Source of the DNA: Oenanthe sinensis
Taxonomy: Eukaryota > Streptophyta > Magnoliopsida > Apiales > Apiaceae
Reading direction: 5' to 3'
DNA length: 64,000 nt
Assembly: GCA_028671895.1 (NCBI GenBank)
Contig: CM053810.1
Location: 28,871,501-28,935,500 of the forward strand
The translations under genes were made by a program, and so were the position numbers. The notes beneath the pieces were generated by a model, which saw only the letters and a list, made by a program, of their open reading frames with translations, searched no databases and had not been told where the DNA came from. This document shows positions 33,923-45,455 of this stretch, piece by piece; within the stretch, counting starts at the first letter, position 1; every line of letters starts with the position of its first letter.

Positions 33923-35305
33923 TCATTTCTTGTAGAAAAGCGTCTTGTCGATTACTCCTCTGGTGAAACCACTTTCTAGTAAGAAGTCTGACAGAGTTTC
34001 ATACCACTTCCGCGGAGACTGCTTAAGGCCATATACTGATTTGAAGAGACGATAAACATAATCACAGTATTTGTTGTCGACAAACCCGGGAGGTTGATCG
34101 ACATACACTTCTTCATCCAGTTCACCGTTTAAGAATGCACTCTTGACATCCATCTGATAGACTTTAAAACCATGATGTGCTGCGAATGCTAAGAACATCC
34201 TTACTGTCTCTAGCCTTGCTACTGGTGCGTAGGTTTCATCATAATCAATTCCTTCTCTTTGAGTATAACCCTTAGCAACCAGGCGAGCTTTATTTCGTGT
34301 TACAAGTCCGTTTTCATCCAGCTTGTTTCTGAATACCCATTTTGTTCCAACAACAGATCTATTCTTTGGTCTGGGTACCAGCTTCCACACCTTCTGCCTT
34401 TCAAACTGATTGAGTTCCTCTTGCATAGCAATCACCCAATCAGCGTCATCTAGAGCTTCTTCCACCACTTTAGGTTCCATCTGGGAAAGGAACACTGAGT
34501 ATAGACATTCATTCTCAGTGGCAATTTCAGCTCTAGCTTTTCCTCTAGTAGTCACTCCGGCATCTGGATCACCAATAATTAGCTCAAACGGATGGTCCTT
34601 GTTCCAAGTACGATCCCTAGCAAATGTTCTTGATGACTCAGCTTGATCTTGTAAGTGAAGGTGACTTAGTCTAGAAGCACTTCCACTAGCTCTCCCTGAG
34701 CTAGTACTAGCTCCCCCTGAGTGCATACTTACTCCCCCTGAGTTAGTACCAGGTCTAACGGAAGGTGATCCCTCAGCCCTAGTGTTTTGTATTGGCGAAA
34801 CACTAGACTCTTGATTAATTACATTATTTATCGTTGGATCACTACCCTGCACTACAGACTTAGGAACTGTATCCACTTCATCAATATCCATATTTTCAAA
34901 TCCTAGAGAAGTGGGCTCACTGTCTTCCTTTAGTATAGAAGGGAGCTTTGAGTCGTCGAATGTGACATTAAGGCTTTCAACCACCTTGCGATCATTAAGC
35001 ACAAACACCCTGTACGCTGCTACTACTTCAAGAGAATATCCAACGAAAACCCCTTCATCTTTTTTGGCATCAAACTTTCCAAGTTGTGCATTGTCTCTTA
35101 ACACAAAGCATTTGGCACCAAACACGTCAAAGTACTTGATAGATGGTTTTCGTTTATTCATCAGATAATACGGCGTCTCATTATAGTCCTTTATAATCAG
35201 GGTTCTGTTCTGTGTATAACAAGCCGCGCTAACTGCTTCAGCCCAAAAATACAAAGGAAGTCTTGACTCATATAGCATTGTCCTAGCTGCTTCAACCAGT
35301 GTCAT
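33923..35305 (-). pseudogene. E3 pol: integrase C-terminus, linker and RT N-terminus
   Basis: It starts after the frameshift with T-L-V-E-A-A-R-T-M, the integrase C-terminal region. A Ser/Gly-rich linker follows, with repeated CTCCCCCTGAG near 34690-34745. RT then runs from [10 protein letters not shown] through [20 protein letters not shown] (first RT Asp present) and Q-P-P-G-F-V to a TGA at 33923. Matching positions in E5 and R1 have sense codons, so the TGA is a nonsense mutation. Confidence 0.92.
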
Positions 35306-36264
35306 ATTCTTCCTTTCTGCTGCGGTGTTCTCGGTACTGAATACTGTCGTCTAATCCCTTTAGATATGCAGAATTCCATTAACACTGAGTTCTTGAATTC
35401 TGTCCCGTTGTCGGATCGGATAGTCTTCACAGTCAGACTTGCTACGTTTTCAATTACCAGTACATTCCTAATGATCTCATGTGGCACTTCATCTTTCGAT
35501 GTCACAAACATCACCCATGTGTATTTGGAAAAGTCATCGACAATCACCAGCGCGTATCTTTCCCTTGACATTGACATAACATTAACGGGTCCAAACAAAT
35601 CCATGTGAAGTAGTTGTAGGGGCTCGGTAATGCTATTCACTTGCTTATCCTTATGCGAGGCTCTTTTCGATTTTCCCATCTCACATGCTTCGCAGAGTCC
35701 ATCTGGAGTAAACTCCATCTGCGGCAGCCCTCTCACCAATTCTCTCCTTACGAGATTATTCATTGCTTTAAAGTTCAGGTGAGATAATCTTTTATGCCAT
35801 AGCCAACTTTCATCAGCAGAAGCCTTGCTGTAGAAACACGTGACTTCAGACTCATCAGCAGAATTCATGTCGGCTATGAACAAATTTGACTTCCTTACTC
35901 CTTTGAGAGCAAGGCTTCCATCCTTTTTGCTTCGAATCGAACAATCATGCTTCCCAAAGTTGACGTCAAAACCCCTGTCGGTGAACTGACTAACGCTGAG
36001 AAGATTATGTCGCAATCCTTCCACAAAAGACACGTCCTCAATGATAACATTTCCACAAACAATCTTGCCATATCCCCGGGTGTAACCTTTGCTGTTATCT
36101 CCAAAAGTAACCACGGAGCCGGCTCTCAACACCAAATTTGTTAGTAGGGACTTATTGCCGGTCATATGCCTTGATGCTCCACTGTCCAGCACCCATATGA
36201 CTTTACTCTTTTCCTGTTCACTGCCCTGCAAATCCAGAAAGGTTAGGCGTTCTTCGGAACCCAA
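35302..36264 (-). pseudogene. E3 pol: protease and integrase core
   Basis: Protease motif V-L-D-S-G-A-S-R-H-M-T-G is near residue 25. The integrase zinc region is W-H-K-R-L-S-H ... C-E-A-C-E-M-G-K. Two acidic residues lie in M-D-L-F-G-P and S-D-N-G-T-E-F. The frame breaks right after R-T-P-Q-Q, where a deletion of about 13 bases removes the N-G-V-V seen in E5 before the third acidic residue. The start is in a different frame from the end of gag. Confidence 0.92.
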
Positions 36265-36972
36265 TGATGTTTGGGCCCGACATCAATAATTTTCTTTTTC
36301 TTTTCAGATACAGAAGGCTTTGCCTTGTTGCCATCAGGGGCATTCATCTTGACTTTGTCTTTTCCCTTGTCAACCTTGACTGGTTTGTCAGGTTTGGGAG
36401 TAGACTGGTCACTCCTAACTTTAGGAGGACTTGAAGTCTTAGCCTTTGACCCAACATGCTTTTTCTTACCACTACTAAATGTATGTTCAACAGATGCACT
36501 AGCAGTATTCATCAAATTAAAATAAGCATGCATGATGTTTACAGCACATGGCATACAATTAGGATTATTGCATTTGGCATGATTTGCATACATGTTAGGC
36601 AAAGCAGTAGTTGCAGGCATGGTATTACAACCAACAGGTTTTTCTTCCTCTACATAGGACGGGCAATAGTAAGACAAATGATCAGTTGGATTACAGATAT
36701 AGCATGCCTTCCTAGCTCGTGTAGATGTAGATACAGATACAGGTTCAGTTTTAACTGCCTCTACAGGTGTTTTCATTTGGTCTGACCCTGCTACCCATTG
36801 TTTATATGACACCGTCTTAGCCTCCTTGGTTCCTACACCTCTCTTAGCATAAGCAATCTTACTCGCTCTCTTAGAAGTTGTAGGTTCTACTACTTTTTCT
36901 TCTGAATCTTTTTCCATTTTAATATCATGTTCAATTTTAATAGCAACAGGATCTATGGTCCTAGGCTCAAAC
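36243..36972 (-). pseudogene. E3 gag tail with second zinc knuckle
   Basis: This is the gag-frame continuation beyond the solo LTR, beginning at E-P-R-T-I-D-P as E4 has directly after F-K-Q-F. It contains a second CCHC motif, C-Y-I-C-N-P-T-D-H-L-S-Y-Y-C, and a Lys-rich stretch, and ends just after H-H-W-V-P-K-N-A. An ATG at 37061 lies inside the solo LTR and is not a real start. Pol follows in another frame. Confidence 0.85.
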
Positions 36973-38515
36973 TGTAGGGTTTCGTGACACAAACGCAGCA
37001 GAATAAACGCGAAAAATAAATCAAAATAGCGAAACCCTCCGCAGGATCCATGCGAAAACAAAAGATTTAATTCGGAGATAAAGAATAAATACCTTTAGAA
37101 GCTTTAACAGTTCATTAATGGAAGATTAATGGAGGTCCAAAGCTTGTTTAATCACCACGTATCCCGCTCTCGCGATCTACGCTCTACGGTATCCACACGA
37201 ACACTTTTCATGAAGGATTGATGTGTACTAGCACCCGAAAACTTCTTCTCTCTCTATCTTCCTCCTCTCTCAGAGCGGCTAGGGTTTTTGTAAAATCTCT
37301 ATCTAATTAAATCAGCCCATAAAGAGATTATATAGAGAGAGGAATAAGTTTTCTAATTATAATCCAATTATAATTAATACTAATCCAAAATTCTAAATTA
37401 TTTAATTAAGTCTCACTTAATTAATTAATTATTAATTTTGGAATTAGTTTAAGTAATTCATTTATTCTATTTATATAATTAATTAAGTCATACTTAATTA
37501 ATATCATAAATAAAATAAATTACTTATTTAATTTAAATTCATAATTTAAATTATTTCTCCTTCAAGCGTTCTTTGTGTGTGACCCTGTAGGTTATTATTA
37601 CGTGGGTAACAATTTTAATATATAATTAAAATTGTAAACAATGAGCGGCATCTAGTAATACATCATTGCTACCCAAGTAATAATAATAAATCGGTGATTC
37701 GATTAAGCCTTTCGTGAATAATGTTCCATGTAATATAATCCCTTTAATCTTGATATTATAGATTAAACTCAAGGCATGTCTCGTGTCATCCTCTTCATAA
37801 TTTAATCTTTATTTTCTTGATCGATGAGTAGACTATTAAAATCAAATCAACATTTGAGCACGGCCGTGCATTTCATAGTCTCACTCAAACAAGAGGCCAA
37901 TAATATCACTCCTAAAATTAGGAGGATTAAATCTCATCGAGATCATTCATATTTCTCATACGATTCATAATATACCCAATGTCCACTTTTATCATCACCC
38001 GGTCAAAGGTAACTTTTAATGTAATCAAAGTATATTAATTCTCGTATAGAAATATAATGATTTCAGGTCTAAGGATCATTACACCATTATCACAGTGAGA
38101 ATTACTTATGACACTTACTTAACATGTAGAATCTCACAGCGGGTCATTCCAGTGCCATGCATTGAGACATGCACTTATGTTCTTGACTTTAGTATCCCCA
38201 TACTTATGACCAATGAGATGTGGTCATCTGTCAAGAAACATACTAGTCTTTGTGCATTATTATTGTCCTTAAATAATAATACTCGACTAGGGAATTTTAG
38301 GAATAAGATACTATTCATATAATCTCATTTTTAAGTCACATACTTAAAGATATAGAATACGTATCAAAATTCCAAGGACATTTACTATGCTTTCAATTTA
38401 TTACGCAGTAAACAAAATATAATAAATAAATAATAATCAATAAAACATAATCCTTAATAATAAATATTTTCCTTAAAATATAAAAAGTATTGTCTCTAGA
38501 GCACAATTACTAACA
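36973..38515 (-). mobile_element. Solo LTR of an unrelated element, inserted in E3 gag
   Basis: 1543 bp bounded by TGTAGGGTTTCG and ...TTACTAACA, flanked by a perfect 5-bp duplication CAAAC (36968-36972 and 38516-38520). E4 shows the empty site: its gag runs straight through C-A-A-A-C with no insert. There is no interior, primer site or polypurine tract. It arose by recombination between two LTRs of a later insertion. On the minus strand it would read TGTTAGTAATTG...CCCTACA. It lacks the Sirevirus hairpin, so its family differs from its host's. Orientation is tentative. Confidence 0.93.
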
Positions 38516-39128
38516 CAAACTGCTTAAAGATAGGTTTTCTAACATTCACTAGAACCTCAGGCACATCTTCTTTGACTAACACTGGCTCTAACAACTCAGC
38601 AGCCCTATTTTTCTTTTTCTGTGTGTAGTCAAGTCCTATGTTTACTTTTTCATTTTTACTCTTGCCTGCCAGTTTCATGTACATGTCCCTTTCTACGAAA
38701 ACTTTATTAGCTACTTCTTTAAAAGATTGACATGTTATTTTAAGTTCATCTAATTCATTTTTAAGTTCTTCGTTAAGGTCATCCCTAATCTTAAGCTTGT
38801 GTTCTAAAACGTCTACTTGATTCATTAACTGCCTTTCTGTACTTTCTCCTGATTCTAATTCCTCTACCCTGGCCTCGAGAAATCTATTTTTAAGGGAGAG
38901 TTTAGCATTTTCCTCATTAACAGCGATTAGATTCAGTTGGAGATTGTACATGTCTTTAGTCATGGCAGCTAATTCATTTTGGTACTCAGAAATAGACATT
39001 TCATTTACGGTTAGAATTGGTACCTCTGATTGTTCTGAAGATCTTGCCATTAAAGCGAAGTTGCATAGTTCCTGATCTTCATCTTCATCAGACTCGTCCC
39101 AACCCTTCCCTTCAGTCACAACATACAT
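38496..39128 (-). pseudogene. E3 gag middle: coiled-coil region
   Basis: Same frame as the 397-codon gag start, separated only by TAA at 39144-39146; E4 has CAA there. It includes an acidic patch (D-E-S-D-E-D-E-D) and long Leu/Glu/Lys heptads, typical of the Sirevirus gag C-terminal coiled coil. It is cut at F-K-Q-F by the solo LTR; the last codons and stop come from the insertion. Confidence 0.9.
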
Positions 39129-39143
39129 CCGGCTTCCCTTCTG

Positions 39144-40337
39144 TTACTTGCTAACCAAGGCATCATATTTCTTTTTCAGATCAGCATAGGATTCCTTGGG
39201 ATGAACGTACTTGGGCTTCTTGCACTCTGTTGCAAAGTGCCCCAATTCATTGCAGTTGTAGCATCTGAACTTGTTCTTGTCTACCAGGTTAGGTCTGTAG
39301 CCACTACCAGATGTGCTACCTCGACCGCTGTAACTTCCCCAACCACTTACACTACTTCCTCTGCTGCTGCTGCCTCTTCGGCTGAAAGAACTACCAAATC
39401 GTCCTTTACCTCTTCTTGACTTCCTGAAGCTGATATGAGCAAATTCTCGAGCAATACAAGCATATGACTTGTCTTCTAATTTGTCCAGCTCTTCAAGGGT
39501 ATAGTATTCATCCTCACTTTCTTCGGATGGATCTTCAATGTCTAATACCACCCTTTCAGGATTAACAGTTTTCAATGAGACAGCTGCAAGTGCCTTTACA
39601 GCAGACTCTTCAGCTACAAGTCCAGACTCACTTACCGCTTTGTATTCTCCACTATTGTAGGATCTTCTTTTGTCATTTTGTTCCTGCTCCAGCTCGTAGG
39701 TCTTTAAAACACCATACAGCTTTTCGAGAGAAGTATTTTTCAAGTCTCTTGACTCTCGAATGGCAGTCATCCTACGTTCCAGATGTTTTGGCAAATTCAA
39801 GAGAAACTTGATATTTGAATCTGCCAGTGGATAGACTTTATCTCTTATACTCAGCTCGATAAGCAATTTACTGTAACGTTTGTAAACATCCTCTACACTT
39901 TCTCCTCGTTCGCATCTGAACGATTCATATTCAGATATCAGAATGCGCTTGTGATTATCTCTAACTTCCTCGGTCCCCTCCATCACTACAGCCAGTTTAT
40001 CCCACATGGCTTTAGCTGTTTTTAATCCCTTTATCTGAACATTGTACTCTGAGTCTAGGGATTCAATTATGACGTTGCGTAACGACGCATCCATACCAAC
40101 AAATTCTTTATCTGCGTCTGAAAACTCCATTTCCTCTTTAGGAACAGACCGGGATGGTATTAGTATCCCTCCTTCCATTCGCTCTGGCTCAATTTTCATG
40201 GGTATGTATGGACCGTTCTCCAATATTCTCAAGTATACCTTGTTTATTGATTCAAGGTAGGCTTTCATCCTTCCGGTCCATTCGTCATAATGTTGTGCAT
40301 CAAACGGAGGTATCTTAAATCTGCGTGCGGCGACCAT
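39144..40337 (-). pseudogene. E3 gag N-terminal part, 397 codons
   Basis: Begins M-V-A-A-R-R-F-K-I-P-P-F-D after a 0.5-kb leader. The capsid-like region holds W-D-K-L and Y-K-R-Y-S-K-L-L, followed by a Gly/Ser/Arg-rich tract (near 310-345). A zinc knuckle C-Y-N-C-N-E-L-G-H-F-A-T-E-C lies near 360-375. The TAA after V-S-K is a C-to-T change relative to E4. Gag would coat and package element RNA. Confidence 0.95.
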
Positions 40338-40861
40338 TTTAATAAAGTTTAAAATTAAGATAATACACTTTTCAAATTACAATAAATTATATTTACTTGA
40401 AAAATTGATTATCTCACTTTAAATATCCAACACTTAATATCCAATGGGTTTTGCACTTAAGATTCAAGCAAGTTAGTTCTAATCACAAGAACAGTAGCAG
40501 GGTCCACCAGTTTTTCAAGTCTAAACAAAAAAGTTGTCCATTTTCTAGTTGATAGAAGTTCGAATATGTCCTTTTTGTTCAGTCAAACAGTTGATTCAAG
40601 TTACCTAGTCAACCAATCAAAAATTCTTTTATAACCAGATTTGTGACCACAAGAAAACCCACAAAGCTCTAAAGTACAACGTTTTGAAATGTTGTACAAA
40701 TATTCCTTACACCATGACTAAGAACTTTTTAGATCTATGAACTTTTCAAGAAGACACAAATAAAAGCTTTCGGCACAAACTTCAAAAAAAAATTGGATCT
40801 GGGATTTTCAAGAACCAACTCAAACAACACGGTAGGATCTCTGTTAGATGTGCTTAACAGT
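40338..40861 (-). other. E3 5' leader
   Basis: About 0.5 kb between the primer site and the gag ATG. It matches the E4 leader closely. No ORF of note. Confidence 0.6.
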
Positions 40862-40874
40862 GGCTCTCATACCA
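40862..40874 (-). other. E3 primer-binding site
   Basis: The minus strand reads TGGTATGAGAGCC, one mismatch to the initiator tRNA-Met site, two bases inside the 5' LTR. Confidence 0.9.
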
Positions 40875-40876
40875 AT

Positions 40877-42155
40877 TGTTAGGTCCAAAGTGTTGTAGAG
40901 GGGGGGGGGTGAATACAACTGTTTAAAAGTAATGAGAGAATATATAAATATGCAGGTAATAAATGATGACACAGAATTTCAAGAATATATCTTTATATTC
41001 ATTGAGGGATTTGTTACAACATTCATAAAAGCATCATAATCAGTTGAACAATAAATACAGCAATTAAAGCTTGATTCAACTGATCATCTCTCTCACTATT
41101 GTTTTACAGTAAATGCTCTCTCTTGAAAAATATCGTAGAAATACAAAGATGGATAAAAAATCAAATACAAATGAAAACAAAGTGCTGCTTTTATAATGTC
41201 GTGTAGTCTTGATCTTGTCCTTTTTGTGTACGTGGCCCAATCAGGACTCGACAACAAAAAGTACTTTCCCAACCACTCTGGATCAACCGTTCACAATAAG
41301 CCACTTGTCCCTTGAACATTAAATGCTACATATCGACCCGCATCTCGATCTCGTCCTGGACCCATCTCGATCTCGATCTTGGTCGACAATCTCGATCTCG
41401 ATCTCGATATGTGAAAATCTCGATCTCGATCTATGAGAATCTCGATCTCGATCTGTGAAAATCTCGATCTCGATCTATGAGAATCTCGATCTCGATCTGT
41501 GAGAATCTCGATCTGCCGTGGATCGAGATTTGCCTTGCAATGTTTTTCTTCAATTATCAATCTCGATCCGCATCTCGATCTACTGTGGATCGACATTTGC
41601 CTTAGCAAATATGCACTCATCCAATGTTGACTTTCTTTAATGACTAATTGTGGATTAACCTTTATGAGCAAGTTTCCCTAGCTTCTTCAATTTCTTTTCC
41701 TCACTCAATTCAAATGAGATCTTCTATTACTGACATGAACTTGCCTCCAATGTCCTGACACTTGATGCAATGGTCTGGTTCATAAGTGACTAGTCTTGTA
41801 GGGGTTCTTACTTCTGAATGTCAGTTCTCATTTGTTGATTAACCTTTACATTATCCCGTTGTTGAGATACATTACATGAAATCACTTTGGTCTTCTTGAT
41901 ACTTCTTTGACATTAATTTGATTCTCCATTAGATAAGTTAGGGCATGAGCAATACTGAGATTGAACTTCTTCTCACTTAGGCATTCTTGATTAACCAAAT
42001 TAGTTACTTGTAGTTACCAAGTATCATTATCATTTCTTCAGTTGATTGATTTCATGTGCTTCTTCAGTTTCCCTTGTTTTGCTGTTGTTTTATCTTTTAC
42101 CTAGTTGAGTTACATAGTAATTAAGTGTTACAAGTTAGTACACCTATGCCTTTCA
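40877..42155 (-). repeat. E3 5' LTR
   Basis: 1279 bp. The hairpin is at 40892-40919 with 10 G. A TATAAAAG box on the minus strand lies at 41188-41195. The word array at 41335-41590 has five 22-bp units. The block shared with E2 is at 41739-41810. Confidence 0.95.
41335..41590 (-). repeat. ATCTCGATCTCG word array with 22-bp units in the E3 5' LTR
   Basis: Five 22-bp units here against three in the 3' LTR of the same element. The two LTRs were identical at insertion, so units were gained or lost afterwards. Confidence 0.9.
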
Positions 42156-42492
42156 TAGTTTGATATTCTGTTATTAGTTGATAGGCAGCTCTCTATATAA
42201 ACACTCTATGTAACCTAATTAAAAAGAGTGTGAAATAAGTCGAAGTTTTTAAGAGCATAGTGATAGGGAGAGTTGCTGTGAGAAACACATAGAAGATTCA
42301 GGGGTTTGTGTACACCTTAGGAGAGTTTGTATTTACACATCAATAATACAAACAGTTTTTATTCATGTCTTTATGTTTAATCTTTGTTCTGTATTCAAGT
42401 CTTTAATTCATACTGAGTTGATTTTAATCAGGTAGAAAAAGCACACAAGTATTCAACCCGCCCCCCCTTCTACTTGTGCAACTGAGAAAACA
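42156..42492 (+). repeat. R1 3' LTR, right part
   Basis: Continues R1's LTR after E3. It contains a TATATAAA box (42194-42201). Near its end is a C-rich hairpin with an 8-bp stem (CACAAGTA 42444-42451, TACTTGTG 42471-42478). The end at GAAAACA (42492) is chosen because the other LTRs end 21-22 bases after the start of the second stem arm. It could lie a few bases further on. Confidence 0.7.
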
Positions 42493-44152
42493 ATAACTAT
42501 TTATCATGATATGAATAATCGAAATAGTAAAACAAAAGTGTTTAGGATGATCAAGGAGGAAATACTTGCCTGATATAGATGCGGTCTCAAGCTGGAATGG
42601 GTCGACTACACTGCCCGTCTATCTACTACATCGCTCGTATCTACATATAAAATATTCTAATTTAGATTCTAGTGTCTACCCATGCGTTCTATTAATAATG
42701 AACATCAAATAATAATTAATAAACAAGTAACATCAATTAGCAAGCGAGTAAGCACATAAATCATATAGAAGATAAGACTCACAAATTAAAGAGCACTCAA
42801 CGAAATAAAAGTAGACTCTAAAATATTATTTGAGTTAAAGTAGATCATTATTATCCATTCCGAATAATTATTGGATCCCTAAATATTTAATAAAATATTA
42901 ATCCAGATTTATAAATAAATTAGGGAATTGAAACTATTTTATCACTTCTGGATTATTTTTAGGATCTCAAACAAATTTGTTTCATTTAAAACGGGGAAGG
43001 GAATAATTGATACTTAAATAAAAAGTAAATAAATCATTTTTACTTCTTAAAATAATTAAATCCGATTATTTTTAATTATATTTAAATAATATTTAATTAA
43101 TTTAATTAATTAATTAAAATAAATAACTAATTAATTATAATTAATTAAATTATTATCTAAATAAATTAAAATAATTAAATCCAATTGATTTGAAAATAAA
43201 AATAATTTATTTTAATTCCTAAAACATTCTTCGAAATAAGTTTTGAGAAATCAAATACTAGAAACATTTTGAAGTTGGGTTTTAAAGCTATTGAAGATCA
43301 AGACTACTCCAAACCAAGAACACGCCCCTTATTCTTTTAGCCTAGCTCTACCTCCCTTCATAGATAACATACACAACAAAGACTCAACCAAAAGCATATT
43401 ACTATGAAGCTACTGACACCTGAATTTATGTACAACAGTAGCCTCGATATTAACACAACAAATCAGAAAATTCGACGAGGTCGAAACATGTCTCTAGTAA
43501 TCGGAAAATGAACAACACAAATGATATCAAAGCTCAACCAACTAGTATCAAACAAAGAAGATGCTCCCAGAAATAAAAATCAAAATGATTCTACGACTTT
43601 AAGGATATATACATAGCAATTAACGTACAAACCCCTGGCATAATCAGTCACAAAATCAATAAAAAGAACGAATGAGGAAAGCAATCGGAAAATTTTCCGA
43701 CAACTGAACACATGACCAGAGCTTCACAAATCAAATACCAACACAAACTAATGTCTACAGCAGCATTTACATAACAACCATACAAGGAATAGGCCGGAAA
43801 ATAAAGGTAGCCAACCGGAGCTTCAATTTTCGGTGACCTTCGTATCAGACACATTCAATTAAATAGATGTTGTCAACATATTCCTTGTCAAGTAAACAAC
43901 TCAATCAGGTCAACAGAACCAAGAATTGAGCTACGTAGCTCCAATTCCGGCCAATTCGAACAAAAGCCATTCATAATCCGGTGACTTAAAACGGACATAA
44001 ATAATCAAACAAAAGCTGCTAACAGACTCTTAGCCATGTAAACAACTCAACCATGTAGCTATGATTAACAACCAAGCTCTATAGCTCGTTATCCGGCCAA
44101 AACAAGGAGCAACCGGCCAAAAACTAATGAACTACGAATTAGCCACAGAAAA
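42493..44152. other. Unassigned AT-rich sequence, target of E5 (left side)
   Basis: No gene, RT motif or LTR pair seen. 42830-43260 is very AT-rich with TTAATTAA runs. It probably belongs to an older repeat or plain intergenic DNA and continues after E5 at 57640. Confidence 0.5.
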
Positions 44153-45272
44153 TGTTATTCCTTAGAACAATGTCAATATTTGTAGAAGGGGGGGGGGGGT
44201 TGAATACAAATATTAAAACTTTTTCCTTGTTCTAATATTTGTTCTTGATGTTTGAAAGAATAAGAGAATAAGTTCGAACAAATTAGTGCTAAAAATAAAA
44301 CTGAACAAAGAGATTTAAAATTATTGATGGATTGGTTTTTCCATCAATATATATTTTTGCTCAATGCTCCTAGGTTAGAAGAAACCTAGCTGCGTTTACA
44401 AGATTAGAAAACAAATCAACTGTTCTTACACATGTGCTCTCAAGCTTGAACAGTTGATTAAGAAATATGTCTAACTTGTATGTTTTCTAATAATGCTGCT
44501 ACACTTGTTTATATATTTCACAAGTGTACTTTTACAATACCTATTCTAGTATTGTTTCTACCTGCCTTCCTTTTACCTTTTTCTATTTTTCAAAAAGGTT
44601 TGAAAGACAGCTTCTGATTGAGTCTTCACAGTCACTCTAGACTGTCTTCCATAGGTGTGCTTTTGATCTCTGGATCTCCAACATATATTCTTTCTGTGTT
44701 GTCACACTCAATTGATAATTTGCTGTTAAGCATATCAATTGATCCATTCTTTAATCCATCAACTGATGTACTTCTTCGATTGATCTTTATATCCATCGAT
44801 TGATAAAAGATGGCTTATCGATTGATAGATGTTATCAATCGATATATCAGTCGATGGGTCTTCACATCAGTTGATGGTCTTCAATGCTTGACTTGGCTTC
44901 TTCGATTGATCCTTCATCCATCGATGCTTCAATATCAATTGATCATCCTTCACTTGTGCAATTTCTTGTCTTCACATAATTACAATTTAACAGTTTAATT
45001 TACACATCAATTGATGATCCATATCAATCGACTCTAACATCAATTGATGAACAAAATATCAATTGATTTATACCTTATCGATTGAAATAGACTAAGTACA
45101 CCTATGCTACAATCCAAATTATCAGTTGATTCATATAAACACTTCAACTGATAAATGGTTTCCTGATCAATTGATATTTATAACTTTCATATCAATTGAT
45201 CAGTTACAACAAATAAAATTTCTATGATTCTAAGATTAATGTTATCATCAAATCACATGTAGATTCCTAACA
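44153..45272 (-). repeat. E5 3' LTR
   Basis: Plus strand TGTTATTCC...CCTAACA. The hairpin stem AATATTTGTA/TACAAATATT (44175-44184, 44205-44214) is perfect over 10 bp. ATCAATTGAT-type words fill 44710-45210. Confidence 0.95.
44710..45210 (-). repeat. ATCAATTGAT / ATCGATTGAT word cluster in the E5 3' LTR
   Basis: More than twenty variants (ATCAATTGAT, ATCGATTGAT, CATCGATTG, CAGTTGATG, ATCAATCGAT) at irregular spacing. Many are perfect palindromes. The same cluster is in the 5' LTR at about 57070-57570. Confidence 0.92.
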
Positions 45273-45286
45273 ATCTCCCCCTATTT
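45273..45286 (-). promoter_or_regulatory. E5 polypurine tract
   Basis: Minus strand AAATAGGGGGAGAT next to the 3' LTR. Confidence 0.92.
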
Positions 45287-45455
45287 GTGTCTGTGTTCTT
45301 AACAGGCATAAATCTACTTGATGATAACAAAAACCCTTAAAATTTTCATTCAGATAAAATCAAGAAATTTAATTGGCACATTAAATTTTGAAGTACCAGA
45401 TTGATAGATAACTCCTGCAAGCAGCTTCAAAGTCTTCATAGTCTCCTTGATTTAA

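Larger units (their letters stand above)
25835..42155 (-). mobile_element. E3: full-length Sirevirus, 16,321 bp including a nested solo LTR
   Basis: The LTRs are 25835-27072 (1238 bp) and 40877-42155 (1279 bp). The 41-bp length difference is explained by two extra 22-bp units (+44) and a shorter G run (-3) in the right copy. Flanking duplications are TAATT (25830-25834) and TAGTT (42156-42160), one mismatch. Minus-strand order: 5' LTR, primer site, gag, pol, env-like ORF, polypurine tract, 3' LTR. The LTRs differ at about 22 substitutions by eye (nearly 2 percent). Gag and pol are broken, so it is no longer autonomous. E4 is a second copy of this family. Confidence 0.95.

Noticed and set aside
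27478..36785. Plus-strand ORFs across E3, such as 27478-27855 and 34911-35168
   Set aside because: They are antisense shadows of the minus-strand env-like, pol and gag frames.
36973..37061. Gag start at the ATG at 37061
   Set aside because: That ATG lies inside the inserted solo LTR. E4 shows that the gag frame originally ran through from upstream.
42493..44152. Host gene or UTR around E5
   Set aside because: No ORF, splice pattern or conserved protein similarity was visible; the sequence is AT-rich and unassigned.
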